In this document: positions 36,756-44,951 of the stretch, in pieces
Position numbering within the stretch: the first letter of the stretch is position 1
How the letters are laid out: each line of letters starts with the position of its first letter
From: Solimonas sp. SE-A11
GTDB lineage: Bacteria > Pseudomonadota > Gammaproteobacteria > Nevskiales > Nevskiaceae
Reading direction: 5' to 3'
Length of the DNA: 64,000 nt
Assembly (NCBI RefSeq): GCF_030345715.1
Contig: NZ_JAUASX010000020.1
Coordinates: forward strand, 1-64,000
Program-made: the position numbers and the translations under genes
The notes under the pieces: model-generated
Seen by the model: only the letters and a program-made list of their open reading frames with translations
Database searches by the model: none
What the model was told of the DNA's origin: nothing

Positions 36756-37199
36756 ATGCTTCGCCGCCTGATCGCGCTGCTCCTGGTGTTGCCGTGCTCC
36801 GCGATGGCGGCGGACGGAGCGGCCTTGTATGCGCAGCGCTGCGCGGTCTGCCACATGCCGCAGGGCCAGGGCATTGCCGGCCACGCCCCGCCGCTGACCG
36901 GCATGGAGGCCTGGCTGGCCACGGAACTGGGGCGCAGCTACATCGCGCGCGCCGTTGTTCACGGGCTGGCCGGGGAGATCAAGGTTCACGGGCAAAGCTA
37001 TTCCGCCCTGATGCTGACCTTCCGCTGGCGCCTGGGGGACGAAGACCTGGCCGCGGTGCTGCGCTACGTCGCAGAGACCATCAACCAGCCGGCGGCAGGC
37101 TATGAGCCCATCGGCCTGGAAACGCTGCGCGCCGCGCGAGCGGCATCCGGCCGCGATGTGGATACCCTGGCCCTGCGCGCCCAACTGCCCGAACGCTGA
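36756..37199 (+). CDS. Periplasmic c-type cytochrome
   Basis: A 147-residue monohaem cytochrome. The signal peptide is MLRRLIALLLVLPCSAMAADG. The haem site CAVCH lies at about residues 30-34, followed by MPQGQGIAGHAPPLTGM, and the methionine ligand is probably in the SALMLTF region. The ORF's longer start is rejected because the signal peptide begins at this ATG. It follows the HupE-like gene by 90 bases; whether it belongs to that unit is uncertain. Confidence 0.87.
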   Translation: MLRRLIALLLVLPCSAMAADGAALYAQRCAVCHMPQGQGIAGHAPPLTGMEAWLATELGRSYIARAVVHGLAGEIKVHGQSYSALMLTFRWRLGDEDLAAVLRYVAETINQPAAGYEPIGLETLRAARAASGRDVDTLALRAQLPER

Positions 37200-37222
37200 G
37201 GCCGGCAACGCCTCGGGCCAAT

Positions 37223-37252
37223 AAAAACCCTCCCCCGCTAGGCGAGGGAGGG
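37223..37252 (-). terminator. Terminator of the small membrane protein gene
   Basis: CCCTCCC / GGGAGGG arms around CCGCTAGGCGA are followed on the minus strand by TTTTTATT. It lies 24 bases past the stop codon of the gene at 37276-37485 and may also stop the cytochrome transcript. Confidence 0.7.
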
Positions 37253-37275
37253 CGCGGATGCTGGCCTGCCCGGCC

Positions 37276-37485
37276 CTACGGCAGCCCGATGACGCCCTGC
37301 ACGGCCTGGATGATCAGCGCCCACCAGCCGGTGACGAACAGGCTGGAGAGCAGCAGTTCGCCGCGGCGGCTGCGGGCCTTGAGCTCTCCGGCGGCCAGCG
37401 GTTTGGCGCGGTCCAGCAGGCTCAGGGCGAAGTTGGCCGGCATCAGGATCATGAATTGGGCCAGCGTGGACAGGATCGGGTTCAT
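37276..37485 (-). CDS. Small two-helix membrane protein
   Basis: A 69-residue protein with two hydrophobic segments, MNPILSTLAQFMILMPANFAL and LLLSSLFVTGWWALIIQAV, joined by a basic loop (AKPLAAGELKARSRRGE). An AGGAA site five bases before the ATG and the terminator downstream make it a believable gene. No family is recognised. Confidence 0.6.
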   Translation of the reverse strand: MNPILSTLAQFMILMPANFALSLLDRAKPLAAGELKARSRRGELLLSSLFVTGWWALIIQAVQGVIGLP

Positions 37486-37620
37486 GGCGGTTCCTTTGCC
37501 GGGAGGGGTGGGGTTTGCCTCCCTTGCTGTCTATTCAACGGCAGGAACGCGCCGGAATTCAGTCGGCAAAACCTACTGGTTCATGCCGTCATCGTTCTGG
37601 CGCTACCGCTTGTCCGCATG

Positions 37621-37886
37621 AGGGCCTGTTAACCCTACCGCGACCGCTGCGACGGAGATCGCTTTGGCGCAGGGCTAAGTCCCGTCACGCGCCGTGTATT
37701 CAACGTACATCAGCGGGGCTGGACAACGCCATGCGCCAAAACGATCCTGCCCTCCGGGTGCCCCCGTCTTTGCCACCATGCGGTGTTGGTCGTCGGGCAC
37801 TTGGAACCACCAAGCTCCCTCCTCCCGTCGTGCCCGTTAGCGAATACAGGGGCATCGCAGCGATCGCGGCAGGGTTAACAGGCCCT
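37621..37886. mobile_element. MITE-like non-autonomous element with about 34-bp terminal inverted repeats
   Basis: Left end AGGGCCTGTTAACCCTACCG (continuing CGACCGCTGCGA) is matched by the reverse complement of the right end, AGGGCCTGTTAACCCTGCCG (continuing CGATCGCTGCGA), over about 34 bp with few mismatches. The 266-bp element has no coding capacity. No clear target duplication is seen. Its right end supplies part of the stop codon of the esterase gene at 37885-38811. It fills the gene-free stretch 37486-37884, in which nothing else was found. Confidence 0.8.
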
Positions 37887-38811
37887 AGGCCGAAAACGCC
37901 TTGCGCAGCGCGGCCGCGCTGCGCTCCAGGGCCTCGTCGGCGGCGCCGATGGCCCCCAGCATGTTGATGAAGCCGTGGATCTGCCCGGGGTAATCCAGCA
38001 CCTCCACCGGCACGCCGGCCTCGCGCAGCTTCCCGGCATAGGCCAGGCCCTCGTCGTACAAGGGGTCGTAGCCGGCCACCAGCACCGTGGCCGGCGGCAG
38101 GCCGCGGAAATCGCTGGCGCGCAGCGGCGACACGCGCGGGTCCGCGCGCACGGCCGGGTCGGGGGTGTACTGGTCGCCGAACCAGCGCATCAGCCCGGCG
38201 GTCAGGAAGTAGCCCTCGGCGCGGCTGCGGCGCGATTCCGTCTCGGCTGCGAAGTCGGTGGCTGGGTAGATCAGCAGTTGGTGGCGCAGCGCCGGGCCGC
38301 TGTCGCGGCAGAGCTGCGAGACCACGGCGGAGAGGTTGCCGCCCGCACTGTCGCCGGCCACCGCCAGCCGCGCGGGATCGCCGCCCAGTTCCGCTGCGTG
38401 CGCATGCACCCAGCGCAGGGCGGCCAGGGCGTCGTCCAAGGCGGCGGGGAAGGGCGCTTCCGGCGCGCGGCGATAATCCACCGAGACCACCACGCTGTCC
38501 GCGCGTCGGCACAGACAGCGGCAGACATTGTCGTGCGTATCCAGCGTGCAGCCGACGAAGCCGCCACCGTGGAAGAACACGGTCACGGGATGGCCGCCCA
38601 TCGCACCCGGGCGGTAGATGCGCAGGCGCAGGCCGCCGCCGGGCCCCGCGATCTCGCGCTCCTCCACGGCATGCACCTCGTCCCCGGCGGCGAACAGGCC
38701 GCTGCGGTCCATCACCGCGCGGTAGCCCTCGCCGGTGAGCGTGGCGAAGTCGAAGGGGCGCAGGCGCGACAGCGCCTGCAGCATGGCCTGGGCCTGCGGG
38801 TCGAGGGTCAT
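37885..38811 (-). CDS. HSL-family alpha/beta hydrolase (esterase)
   Basis: A 308-residue carboxylesterase of the hormone-sensitive-lipase family. Key motifs: VTVFFHGGGFVGCTLDTHD (oxyanion HGGG), VAGDSAGGNLSA (catalytic Ser), a DPLYDEG acid segment and GQIHGFINM for the histidine. The TAG stop codon spans the boundary with the MITE-like element, so the native C-terminus may have been trimmed slightly. It is a clear paralogue of the gene at 41016-41954. Confidence 0.92.
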   Translation of the reverse strand: MTLDPQAQAMLQALSRLRPFDFATLTGEGYRAVMDRSGLFAAGDEVHAVEEREIAGPGGGLRLRIYRPGAMGGHPVTVFFHGGGFVGCTLDTHDNVCRCLCRRADSVVVSVDYRRAPEAPFPAALDDALAALRWVHAHAAELGGDPARLAVAGDSAGGNLSAVVSQLCRDSGPALRHQLLIYPATDFAAETESRRSRAEGYFLTAGLMRWFGDQYTPDPAVRADPRVSPLRASDFRGLPPATVLVAGYDPLYDEGLAYAGKLREAGVPVEVLDYPGQIHGFINMLGAIGAADEALERSAAALRKAFSA

Positions 38812-38842
38812 GGATGCTCCGGAAGCGGGAATGTCCCGAATC

Positions 38843-39592
38843 CTAGCGTGCCAGGAAGCCCCCGTCGGCGGCCATCAGGGCACCGTTGACGTAGGACGCG
38901 CGCGGCGAGGCCAGCCACAGCGCCAAGTCGGCGATCTCGCGGGCCTCGCCCGCACGGCCGGCCGGCACCGCCATGGCCATCATCTGCCGTCCCTGCGCGG
39001 CGCCCAGCACGTCCTGGGTCATCGCCGTCTCTATGAAACCGGGGGCGATGGCATTGCAGCGGATGCCCTGGGCCGCGTACTCCACGGCCACGGTCTTGGT
39101 CAGGCCTACCACGCCATGCTTGGCGGCGACATAGCCCGGTACGCCGGCAAAGGCGATCTGCCCGGCGATGGAGGCCGTGTTGACGATGCTGCCGCCGCCG
39201 GTCTTCAGCATGGAGCGCACCTGCGCGCGCAGGCAGTAGAACACGCTGGAGAGATTGATCGAGATGATGCGGTCCCACAGCTCCAGCGGGTAGTCCAGCG
39301 TGCCCGGCGGGATCGGCCCGTCGGAGATGCCGGCGTTGTTGAAGGCGATGTCGAGCCGGCCGTAAGTCTTCTCCGCCAGGTCCACTAGCGCCGTGCACTG
39401 CTCGTGTTTCGAGACATCGCAGCGCTGGAACACCGCAGCGGGCAACTCCGCCGCCAGCGCGGCGCCGGCCTTCTCGTCGATGTCGGCCAGTACCAGCTTG
39501 GCGCCTTCCTCGGCGAAGCGGACGGCGGCGGCGCGGCCGATGCCGCTGGCGGCGCCAGTGATGATGGCGATCTTGTCTTTCAATTCGTTCAT
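38843..39592 (-). CDS. Short-chain dehydrogenase/reductase
   Basis: A 249-residue SDR beginning MNELKDKIAIITGAASGIG. NNAGISDGP, NTASIAGQIAFAGVPGYVAAKHG (catalytic Ser, Tyr, Lys) and NAIAPGFIETAM are intact. The longer ORF start upstream runs through a repeat and is rejected. It is 31 bases upstream of the esterase gene and on the same strand, so the two probably form an operon that oxidises an alcohol and then handles an ester. Confidence 0.88.
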   Translation of the reverse strand: MNELKDKIAIITGAASGIGRAAAVRFAEEGAKLVLADIDEKAGAALAAELPAAVFQRCDVSKHEQCTALVDLAEKTYGRLDIAFNNAGISDGPIPPGTLDYPLELWDRIISINLSSVFYCLRAQVRSMLKTGGGSIVNTASIAGQIAFAGVPGYVAAKHGVVGLTKTVAVEYAAQGIRCNAIAPGFIETAMTQDVLGAAQGRQMMAMAVPAGRAGEAREIADLALWLASPRASYVNGALMAADGGFLAR

Positions 39593-39611
39593 GGATGACT
39601 CACTTCGATAT

Positions 39612-39644
39612 CCGTTCGTGCTGAGCCTGTCGAAGCATGAACGG
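39612..39644. repeat. Dispersed inverted repeat
   Basis: CCGTTCGTGCT and AGCATGAACGG arms enclose GAGCCTGTCGA. The GCTGAGCCTGTCGAAGC-type core is, from general knowledge, a widespread intergenic repeat in proteobacterial genomes. Confidence 0.6.
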
Positions 39645-39711
39645 AGCGCGCAGGGACGGTCCGCCCGTGCCTTGGCAGGCCCGGCACGAGCAGACGGGAA
39701 AATTCGGGAAA

Positions 39712-40908
39712 CTAGCTCAGCGCGACGACGCTGTTCAGCAAGGTGCGCACCAGCTTGGTCTGCCGCGTCACGCCGGTCTTGCAGAAGATGAAGCGCAGGT
39801 AGGTGCGCGCCGTGGTGCGCTTGACGTTGAGCTTCTCGGCGGCCTCTTCCACCGTGAGGCCATCGGCCAGGCACTGGGCCAGCGCCGCTTCCATGCGCGT
39901 CAGCCCGAAGAGGCGGCGGATCGCTTCCTCGGAGGCCTTGCCGCTGCATTCCGGATCGCGCAGGAACATCACCGCCACCGGGCGACGCGAGCTGTCGTGC
40001 GGCCAGTTGCTGACCGGGGCCGGCTTCACCACCACGCCCAGGTTCATGCGGCCGGAAGGGCGCGTTACCGACATCGCCTCGATCAGGCCCGGGTCCACCG
40101 GCGCGCCGGAGCAGACCTTGCGGATGATGCGCTGCAGCTCGCGGCCTTCGTCGTTGCGGTCCAGGCAGATGGTGTCGCCCTGCACGCGCATGCCGTCCTT
40201 CTCGTTGAGTATGCGGCGGGCCTCGGGGTTGATCTCGATCACGTCGCCGTTATGCGCGAAGCTGACCGTGCCCAGCAGCATGCGGTTGACGGTGCCGGCA
40301 TAGAGCTGGCGCTCGCATTCCAGGGTGTCGATCTGCGCATGCAGGCGCACGGCGCGCTTGAGGTGCGGCAGAAGCGCGCGGCACAGCGCCTTGTCGCTGT
40401 CGGAGAAGGGAGGGGCGTCGGCCGAGCGCGACACGCGGAAGCGGCACTCGATGCCTTCCTGCGTGCGCAGGTCGGCGCCCACCAGGTGCTCCACGTTCAT
40501 CGGGCGCAGGTACTCGCGGTACAGCGCACTGCTGTTCCAGCGGTTGGCGCCTACCAGTTCCTCCGGCGTGATCACCTGGTCTTCCGGCAGGCCTACGAAG
40601 GGATCGAGCGCGAAGAAATGGTTCTGGTAGGACTCGGTGGCATCCGCCGCCGCCGAATCGGTGTTGAGCATGAAGCCGGCGGATTGCGAAGACGGCGGAC
40701 GCAGGATCATGGTCACGTGCATCGCGCCGAAGGTCTGCTGCAGCAGGCGCAACGCCGTCTGCCAGGGTGCAGCCTCCATCGGCCCTTCGTAGATCGCGTC
40801 GAACAGCGCGTTGAGACGGTCGAACTCCATCGACACGCCACCGCCGGCGATCAGGCCTTTCGGCATCCGGCTCGGGCGGGATTCGCCCGGAGTGATCAAG
40901 CGCAGCAT
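39712..40908 (-). CDS. LuxR-family HTH transcriptional regulator (TeiR-like)
   Basis: A 398-residue regulator. The start ATG has GGAGG eight bases upstream. The long N-terminal sensor region (about 27-330) has no receiver domain and contains PAS-like stretches (LGTVSFAHNGDVIEINPEARRIL). The C-terminal LuxR HTH is RLFGLTRMEAALAQCLADGLTVEEAAEKLNVKRTTARTYLRFIF. This layout resembles TeiR, the steroid-inducible activator of Comamonas, which fits the neighbouring SDRs and esterases, but identity is unproven. It is flanked by two paralogous esterase genes. Confidence 0.8.
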   Translation of the reverse strand: MLRLITPGESRPSRMPKGLIAGGGVSMEFDRLNALFDAIYEGPMEAAPWQTALRLLQQTFGAMHVTMILRPPSSQSAGFMLNTDSAAADATESYQNHFFALDPFVGLPEDQVITPEELVGANRWNSSALYREYLRPMNVEHLVGADLRTQEGIECRFRVSRSADAPPFSDSDKALCRALLPHLKRAVRLHAQIDTLECERQLYAGTVNRMLLGTVSFAHNGDVIEINPEARRILNEKDGMRVQGDTICLDRNDEGRELQRIIRKVCSGAPVDPGLIEAMSVTRPSGRMNLGVVVKPAPVSNWPHDSSRRPVAVMFLRDPECSGKASEEAIRRLFGLTRMEAALAQCLADGLTVEEAAEKLNVKRTTARTYLRFIFCKTGVTRQTKLVRTLLNSVVALS

Positions 40909-41015
40909 CTTGTTGTCCTCCTCGCGCCGGAGACGGGGGCACCGGCGACTACAGGATTAACCGGGATACCAGACCCCGGATTCGTCTGAATTGATGAAAC
41001 CTTGGTGACCGGGAC

Positions 41016-41954
41016 TCACCTGGCCTGGGAGCCGAAGGCGCGGCGCAGTTCCGCGGCCGCAAAGTCCAGCGCCGCATCGGCCGCCGGGATCGGACCCAAC
41101 ATGCTGATAAAGCCATGGATTTGCCCCGGCCAGCGCTGCAGCACCGCGGGCACCCCGGCCAGCCGCAGCGACAGGGCATAGGCCTCGCCCTCGTCGCGCA
41201 GGGGGTCGTACTCGGCGGTCACGATGGTGGCCGGCGCCAGCCCGCCGAAGTCCTTGGCCCGCAGCGGCGAGGCGCGCGGATCGGTCGCATCGCCGCCGCC
41301 GCTGAGGTACTGCGCGCGGAACCAGCGCAGGCCCTCCGCCGTCAGGAAGTAACCCTGGCCGCAGGCCGCATAAGACGCCGACTCCTCCGCCAGGTCCGTC
41401 ACCGGGTACATCAGCAACTGGTGCTGCAGGCTCCAGCCGCGCGCCCGGGCCTGCTGCGCCAGCACCGCCGCGAGATTGCCGCCGGCACTGTCACCGGCCA
41501 GGGCGATGCGCTGCGCGTCGCCGCCGATCTCGCCGGCATGAGCACGCAGCCACTCCAGCGCCGCCATTGCATCGTGCACGGCGGCAGGGAAGGGGGCCTC
41601 GGGCGCCAGGCGGTAATCCACCGATACCACCAGGGTCTGCGCTCGCACCGCCAGGCAGCGGCAGATGTTGTCGTGCGTATCCAGGCCGCAGGCCACGAAG
41701 CCGCCACCGTGGAAGAACAGCGTCAGCGGCAGCGGCCCGGGCACGTCCGGGTAGTACAGCCGCAGCTTCAGCGGGCCGCCGGGGCCGGCGATCTCGCGGT
41801 CCTCGCTGCGCGCCACGGTATCGCCGGGGCCCAGCAGGCCATCGCGGCCGGCAATGCCGGCACGGTAGCCGGTCGCCGTCATCGTGGAGAAGTCGGGCGC
41901 GGCATAGGCGGCCAGCGCCTTGAGCATGCCCTCAACATGGGGGTCCAGCGTCAT
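41016..41954 (-). CDS. HSL-family alpha/beta hydrolase (esterase), paralogue
   Basis: A 312-residue enzyme with LTLFFHGGGFVACGLDTHD, ALAGDSAGGNLAAV, a DPLRDEG acid segment and GQIHGFISMLGPI. It aligns along its length with the esterase at 37885-38811, starting from the shared MTLDP beginning and THDN(I/V)CRCL. The pair most likely arose by duplication with a regulator and an SDR between. Substrate unknown; steroid esters or lactones are possible from context. Confidence 0.92.
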   Translation of the reverse strand: MTLDPHVEGMLKALAAYAAPDFSTMTATGYRAGIAGRDGLLGPGDTVARSEDREIAGPGGPLKLRLYYPDVPGPLPLTLFFHGGGFVACGLDTHDNICRCLAVRAQTLVVSVDYRLAPEAPFPAAVHDAMAALEWLRAHAGEIGGDAQRIALAGDSAGGNLAAVLAQQARARGWSLQHQLLMYPVTDLAEESASYAACGQGYFLTAEGLRWFRAQYLSGGGDATDPRASPLRAKDFGGLAPATIVTAEYDPLRDEGEAYALSLRLAGVPAVLQRWPGQIHGFISMLGPIPAADAALDFAAAELRRAFGSQAR

Positions 41955-42126
41955 TGTCGATATCTCCTCGTCCGTGTCATGGCCGCACTCTGCGCGCTCG
42001 TTTTGCGGCGCGGTATCTCAAAACGGACGACATAAAAGCGACGAAGCCGGAGCCGGGTGCGCTTCCGATACTGGCTCCAGAACGCCGCCCCTTATGGGCG
42101 CGCGAGTGTCCTTGAGGAGAGCTGCC

Positions 42127-43269
42127 ATGAGATTTTCCCTGATCTACGAAGCCCAGACCACCGATGCCTCGCGCGCGGGCGACCGCCGCGTGTTCGACGA
42201 GATCGTGGAGCAGGCCACGCTGGCCGAGCAGATGGGTTTCGACGTGATCTGGTGCGTGGAACATACCGCCCTGACCCACTACGCCCACATGAGCGCACCG
42301 GAAACCGTGCTGGCCTTCCTGGCCGGCAAGACCAGCCGTATCCACCTGGGCCATGGCGTAGTCTGCTTGCCGCCGGCAATGAACCACCCGGTGAAAGTGG
42401 CCGAGCGCATCGCCACGCTGGATCTGCTGAGCCATGGCCGCGTGCACTTCGGCGTAGGCAAGGGCGGCACGCAGCAGGAAGCGGGCACCTTCGGCTATAA
42501 CCTGGCGACGCTGCACCCGCAGATCGACGAGGCGATGTACCTGATCCCCAAGATCATGGTGCAGGACGAGATCGAGCACGACGGCGAGTTCATCAAGATC
42601 CCGCGTCGCCCGATCCACCCCAAGCCCTACCAGGACCCGCACCCGCCGATGTACATGGCCTGCACCAACACCGACACGCTGACCCGCGCCGGCCAGCGCG
42701 GCATGGGCGCCCTGGTACTGGGCTTCGGCGGCCCCGAGGACGTGGCGAAGAAGAACGAGGTCTACCGCACCGCCTGGGCCTCGCGAAAGGCCGAGGACCA
42801 GGTGGGTTTCCGTCCCAACCAGCATCTCGCCGCCCTGTGCCCGACCATCGTGCTGAAGGACGGCCAGCAGGCCCGCAAGATCGGCATCAAGGGCCAGCGC
42901 TACTTCATGGAGTCCCTGGGCCACTGGTACGGCGCCGGCCCCAAGCCGGACCCCTCGAAGTGGGACGACGACGTCACCACGCACGACGCCGACGGCAAGG
43001 ACGTGATCCGCACGCAGTTCGCCTCCGAGAAGGTCAGCTTCGACTTCAGCGACCCCAGCATGATGCTGATGAACCCCAACCATGCCTACGGCACGGTGGA
43101 GGACTGCATCGGCTACGTCCAGCGCCTGATCGACGCCGGCGCCGACGAGATCCTGTTCATCTGCCAGATGGGCACCATCCCGCAGTGGGCGCAGCTGGAG
43201 ACGCTGCGCAACATCGGCGAGCACGTGATCCCGCATTTCCGCGCGCAGCCGAAGAAGGCAGCCGCCTAG
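42127..43269 (+). CDS. LLM-class flavin-dependent oxidoreductase
   Basis: A 380-residue bacterial-luciferase-like protein using FMNH2 or F420. The TIM-barrel begins MRFSLIYEAQTTDASRA. The WCVEHTALTHYAHMSAPETVLAFLAGKTSRIHLGHGV region and GRVHFGVGKGGTQQEAGTFGY are typical of the family. GAGGAG-type site before the ATG. Divergent from the second esterase. Such monooxygenases are frequent in gene sets for aliphatic and steroid side-chain degradation, but the substrate is not defined. Confidence 0.88.
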   Translation: MRFSLIYEAQTTDASRAGDRRVFDEIVEQATLAEQMGFDVIWCVEHTALTHYAHMSAPETVLAFLAGKTSRIHLGHGVVCLPPAMNHPVKVAERIATLDLLSHGRVHFGVGKGGTQQEAGTFGYNLATLHPQIDEAMYLIPKIMVQDEIEHDGEFIKIPRRPIHPKPYQDPHPPMYMACTNTDTLTRAGQRGMGALVLGFGGPEDVAKKNEVYRTAWASRKAEDQVGFRPNQHLAALCPTIVLKDGQQARKIGIKGQRYFMESLGHWYGAGPKPDPSKWDDDVTTHDADGKDVIRTQFASEKVSFDFSDPSMMLMNPNHAYGTVEDCIGYVQRLIDAGADEILFICQMGTIPQWAQLETLRNIGEHVIPHFRAQPKKAAA

Positions 43270-43278
43270 TGGCCAAAA

Positions 43279-43435
43279 ACCCCTCGCCCGCTTGCGGGAG
43301 AGGGGCCGGGACGAGGGCATGGATGCCCGAGGTAGGGCAACGCAGGAGCAGTTGCCGAGAGGGTTTCTGTAAATCCAGCAAGGGCGGGCCCGGGCCTGCT
43401 CTACAGAAACCCTCTCCCGCACGCGGGCGAGGGAA
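43279..43435. repeat. Nested palindromic element
   Basis: Outer arms of about 24 bp (CCCTCGCCCGCTTGCGGGAG at the left, CTCCCGCACGCGGGCGAGGG at the right) are inverted with few mismatches. Inside, GAGAGGGTTTCTGTA (43358-43372) and TACAGAAACCCTCTC (43403-43417) are a perfect 15-bp inverted pair around a GGGCGGGCCCGGGCC palindrome. It has no coding potential and is related to the repeat at 121-210. A non-autonomous mobile element or compound REP is likely. Confidence 0.7.
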
Positions 43436-43519
43436 TCACCCGCTGCTGCATTCGGATGAGTTCCCCCACCCCGTAAGTCTGAGACAGTCGTCCCACAAGA
43501 CCAGAAGGGGAGAACAGCC

Positions 43520-44278
43520 ATGCGCAGGCTCGAGAACAAGGTCATCGCGGTGGTAGGCGCCGGCTCCGGCATCGGTGCGGTCACCGCGCAGCGGCTGGCG
43601 TCGGAAGGCGCCTCGGTGGTGGTGGCGGACATCAATACCGCCAGCGCGCGCTCGGTGGCGGCGGGCATCGTCGCCGACGGCGGCCAGGCCACCGCAGTCC
43701 ACTGCGATATCGCCGACGAGGCCAGCGTCGCGGCCATGGTGCGTGCGGCCGTGACCGCCTATGGCGGGCTCGACGGCATCCACGTCAACGCCGCCGACAT
43801 GCGCGCGATCCTGTCGGACGGCGACGCGCTGGAGGTCCCCCTGGACATCTTCGACCGCACGCTGTCGGTCAACTTGCGTGGCCACCTTCTGTGCACGCGC
43901 CATGCCCTGCCGGAGCTGCTCAAGCGCGGCGGGTCCATCGTCTACACCAGCTCCGGCGCGGCCGACATGGGCGAGCCCACGCGCGTGTCCTATGCCGTGA
44001 GCAAGGCGGGCCTGCAGGCGCTGATGCGCCACGTCGCCTCGCGCTGGGGCAAGCAGGGCATGCGCGCCAATGCCATCGCCCCGGGCCTGGTGCTGACCGA
44101 GCAGCTGCGCGACCACTTCCCCGAGGACCTGCGCCAGGCCACGCTGGCCATCACGCGCAGCCCGCGCCTGGGCACCAGCGAAGACATCGCCGCGATGGTG
44201 GCCATGCTGATGTCGGACGACGGCGCCTGGATCAACGGCCAGGTGATCGGCGTCGACGGCGGCGCGAAGTTTCGCTGA
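43520..44278 (+). CDS. Short-chain dehydrogenase/reductase
   Basis: A 252-residue SDR: VVGAGSGIG cofactor loop, HVNAADMRA in place of the usual NNAG, and YTSSGAADMGEPTRVSYAVSKAG for catalysis. The replaced NNAG motif is uncommon but does not remove the catalytic triad. It starts after a GGGGAG site and stands alone between two repeat elements. Confidence 0.86.
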   Translation: MRRLENKVIAVVGAGSGIGAVTAQRLASEGASVVVADINTASARSVAAGIVADGGQATAVHCDIADEASVAAMVRAAVTAYGGLDGIHVNAADMRAILSDGDALEVPLDIFDRTLSVNLRGHLLCTRHALPELLKRGGSIVYTSSGAADMGEPTRVSYAVSKAGLQALMRHVASRWGKQGMRANAIAPGLVLTEQLRDHFPEDLRQATLAITRSPRLGTSEDIAAMVAMLMSDDGAWINGQVIGVDGGAKFR

Positions 44279-44304
44279 CGAGGAGCCGACCCGGCGCTGG
44301 ATGG

Positions 44305-44363
44305 TGTAGGAGCCAGCTCGCTGGCGACCTGTTCCCCCGGTCGCCAGCAAGCTGGCTCCTACA
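44305..44363. repeat. REP-like repeat, GTAGGAGC family
   Basis: TGTAGGAGCCAGCTCGCTGG and GCCAGCAAGCTGGCTCCTACA are inverted around a GCGACC...GGTCGC core. It matches the copy at 29955-30003 closely and lies between convergent genes. Confidence 0.8.
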
Positions 44364-44389
44364 GGGCGACCTTTTCACGGGATCGGAAG

Positions 44390-44875
44390 TCAGCGCGCCA
44401 GCGTCAACCGCGCCGGCACCGCGGGCAACGCCGCCTGCGCCGCCACGATGCGTTGCAGGCGTGCCAGCACGTCCTCCGGCAGCGGCGCCGAGCGCCGCGT
44501 CGCCAGGTCCACGTGCACGTCGATCTGCTCGCCCACCGCGGCACGCATGTCGCGGTCCAGGTTCCACAGCTCGTGGAAGAAGTGGATGCGCTTGCGGTCC
44601 ACGCCCAGCAGGCGCGAGCGCACCTCCACCTGCTCGCCCAGGCGCAGTTCGCGCTCGAAGCGGAAGTTGCTCTCCACCACCATCTTGGACAGCCCGCGCG
44701 AGGCCACGTAGTTCCGCCCCAGCTCCAGGTGCTCCGTCACCTCCACCTGTGCCCGGTAGAGCACGTGGTAGTAGCGCTCCACGTTCATGTGGTCGTTGAC
44801 ATCGATCCACTCCGCCGGCACGGTGGCGCGGTGCAGGCGGAAGGGCTGGGCGAGGGCGGGGTCCGGGCTGTTCAT
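44390..44875 (-). CDS. Acyl-CoA thioesterase (hotdog fold, 4HBT type)
   Basis: A 161-residue enzyme. The IDVNDHMNVERYYHVL segment holds the Asp/Asn-His-Met catalytic motif of 4-hydroxybenzoyl-CoA-type thioesterases, followed by VVESNFRFERELRLGEQVEVRSRL strands. The ORF's N-terminal extension over the divergent ABC gene is rejected. It is divergent from the ABC transporter gene with about 76 bp between. Confidence 0.87.
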   Translation of the reverse strand: MNSPDPALAQPFRLHRATVPAEWIDVNDHMNVERYYHVLYRAQVEVTEHLELGRNYVASRGLSKMVVESNFRFERELRLGEQVEVRSRLLGVDRKRIHFFHELWNLDRDMRAAVGEQIDVHVDLATRRSAPLPEDVLARLQRIVAAQAALPAVPARLTLAR

Positions 44876-44951
44876 GGGGCCAGTCTGCCGCCTGCCCGGT
44901 TCCGGCGGCCTCGTCCGAATGCGGGCGCCCGGTGCTATCGTGACGCCCGCC

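Noticed and set aside
41977-43737. 586-codon minus-strand frame opposite the LLM oxidoreductase
   Set aside because: Antisense to a clear luciferase-like gene and crossing a repeat element; no domain is visible.
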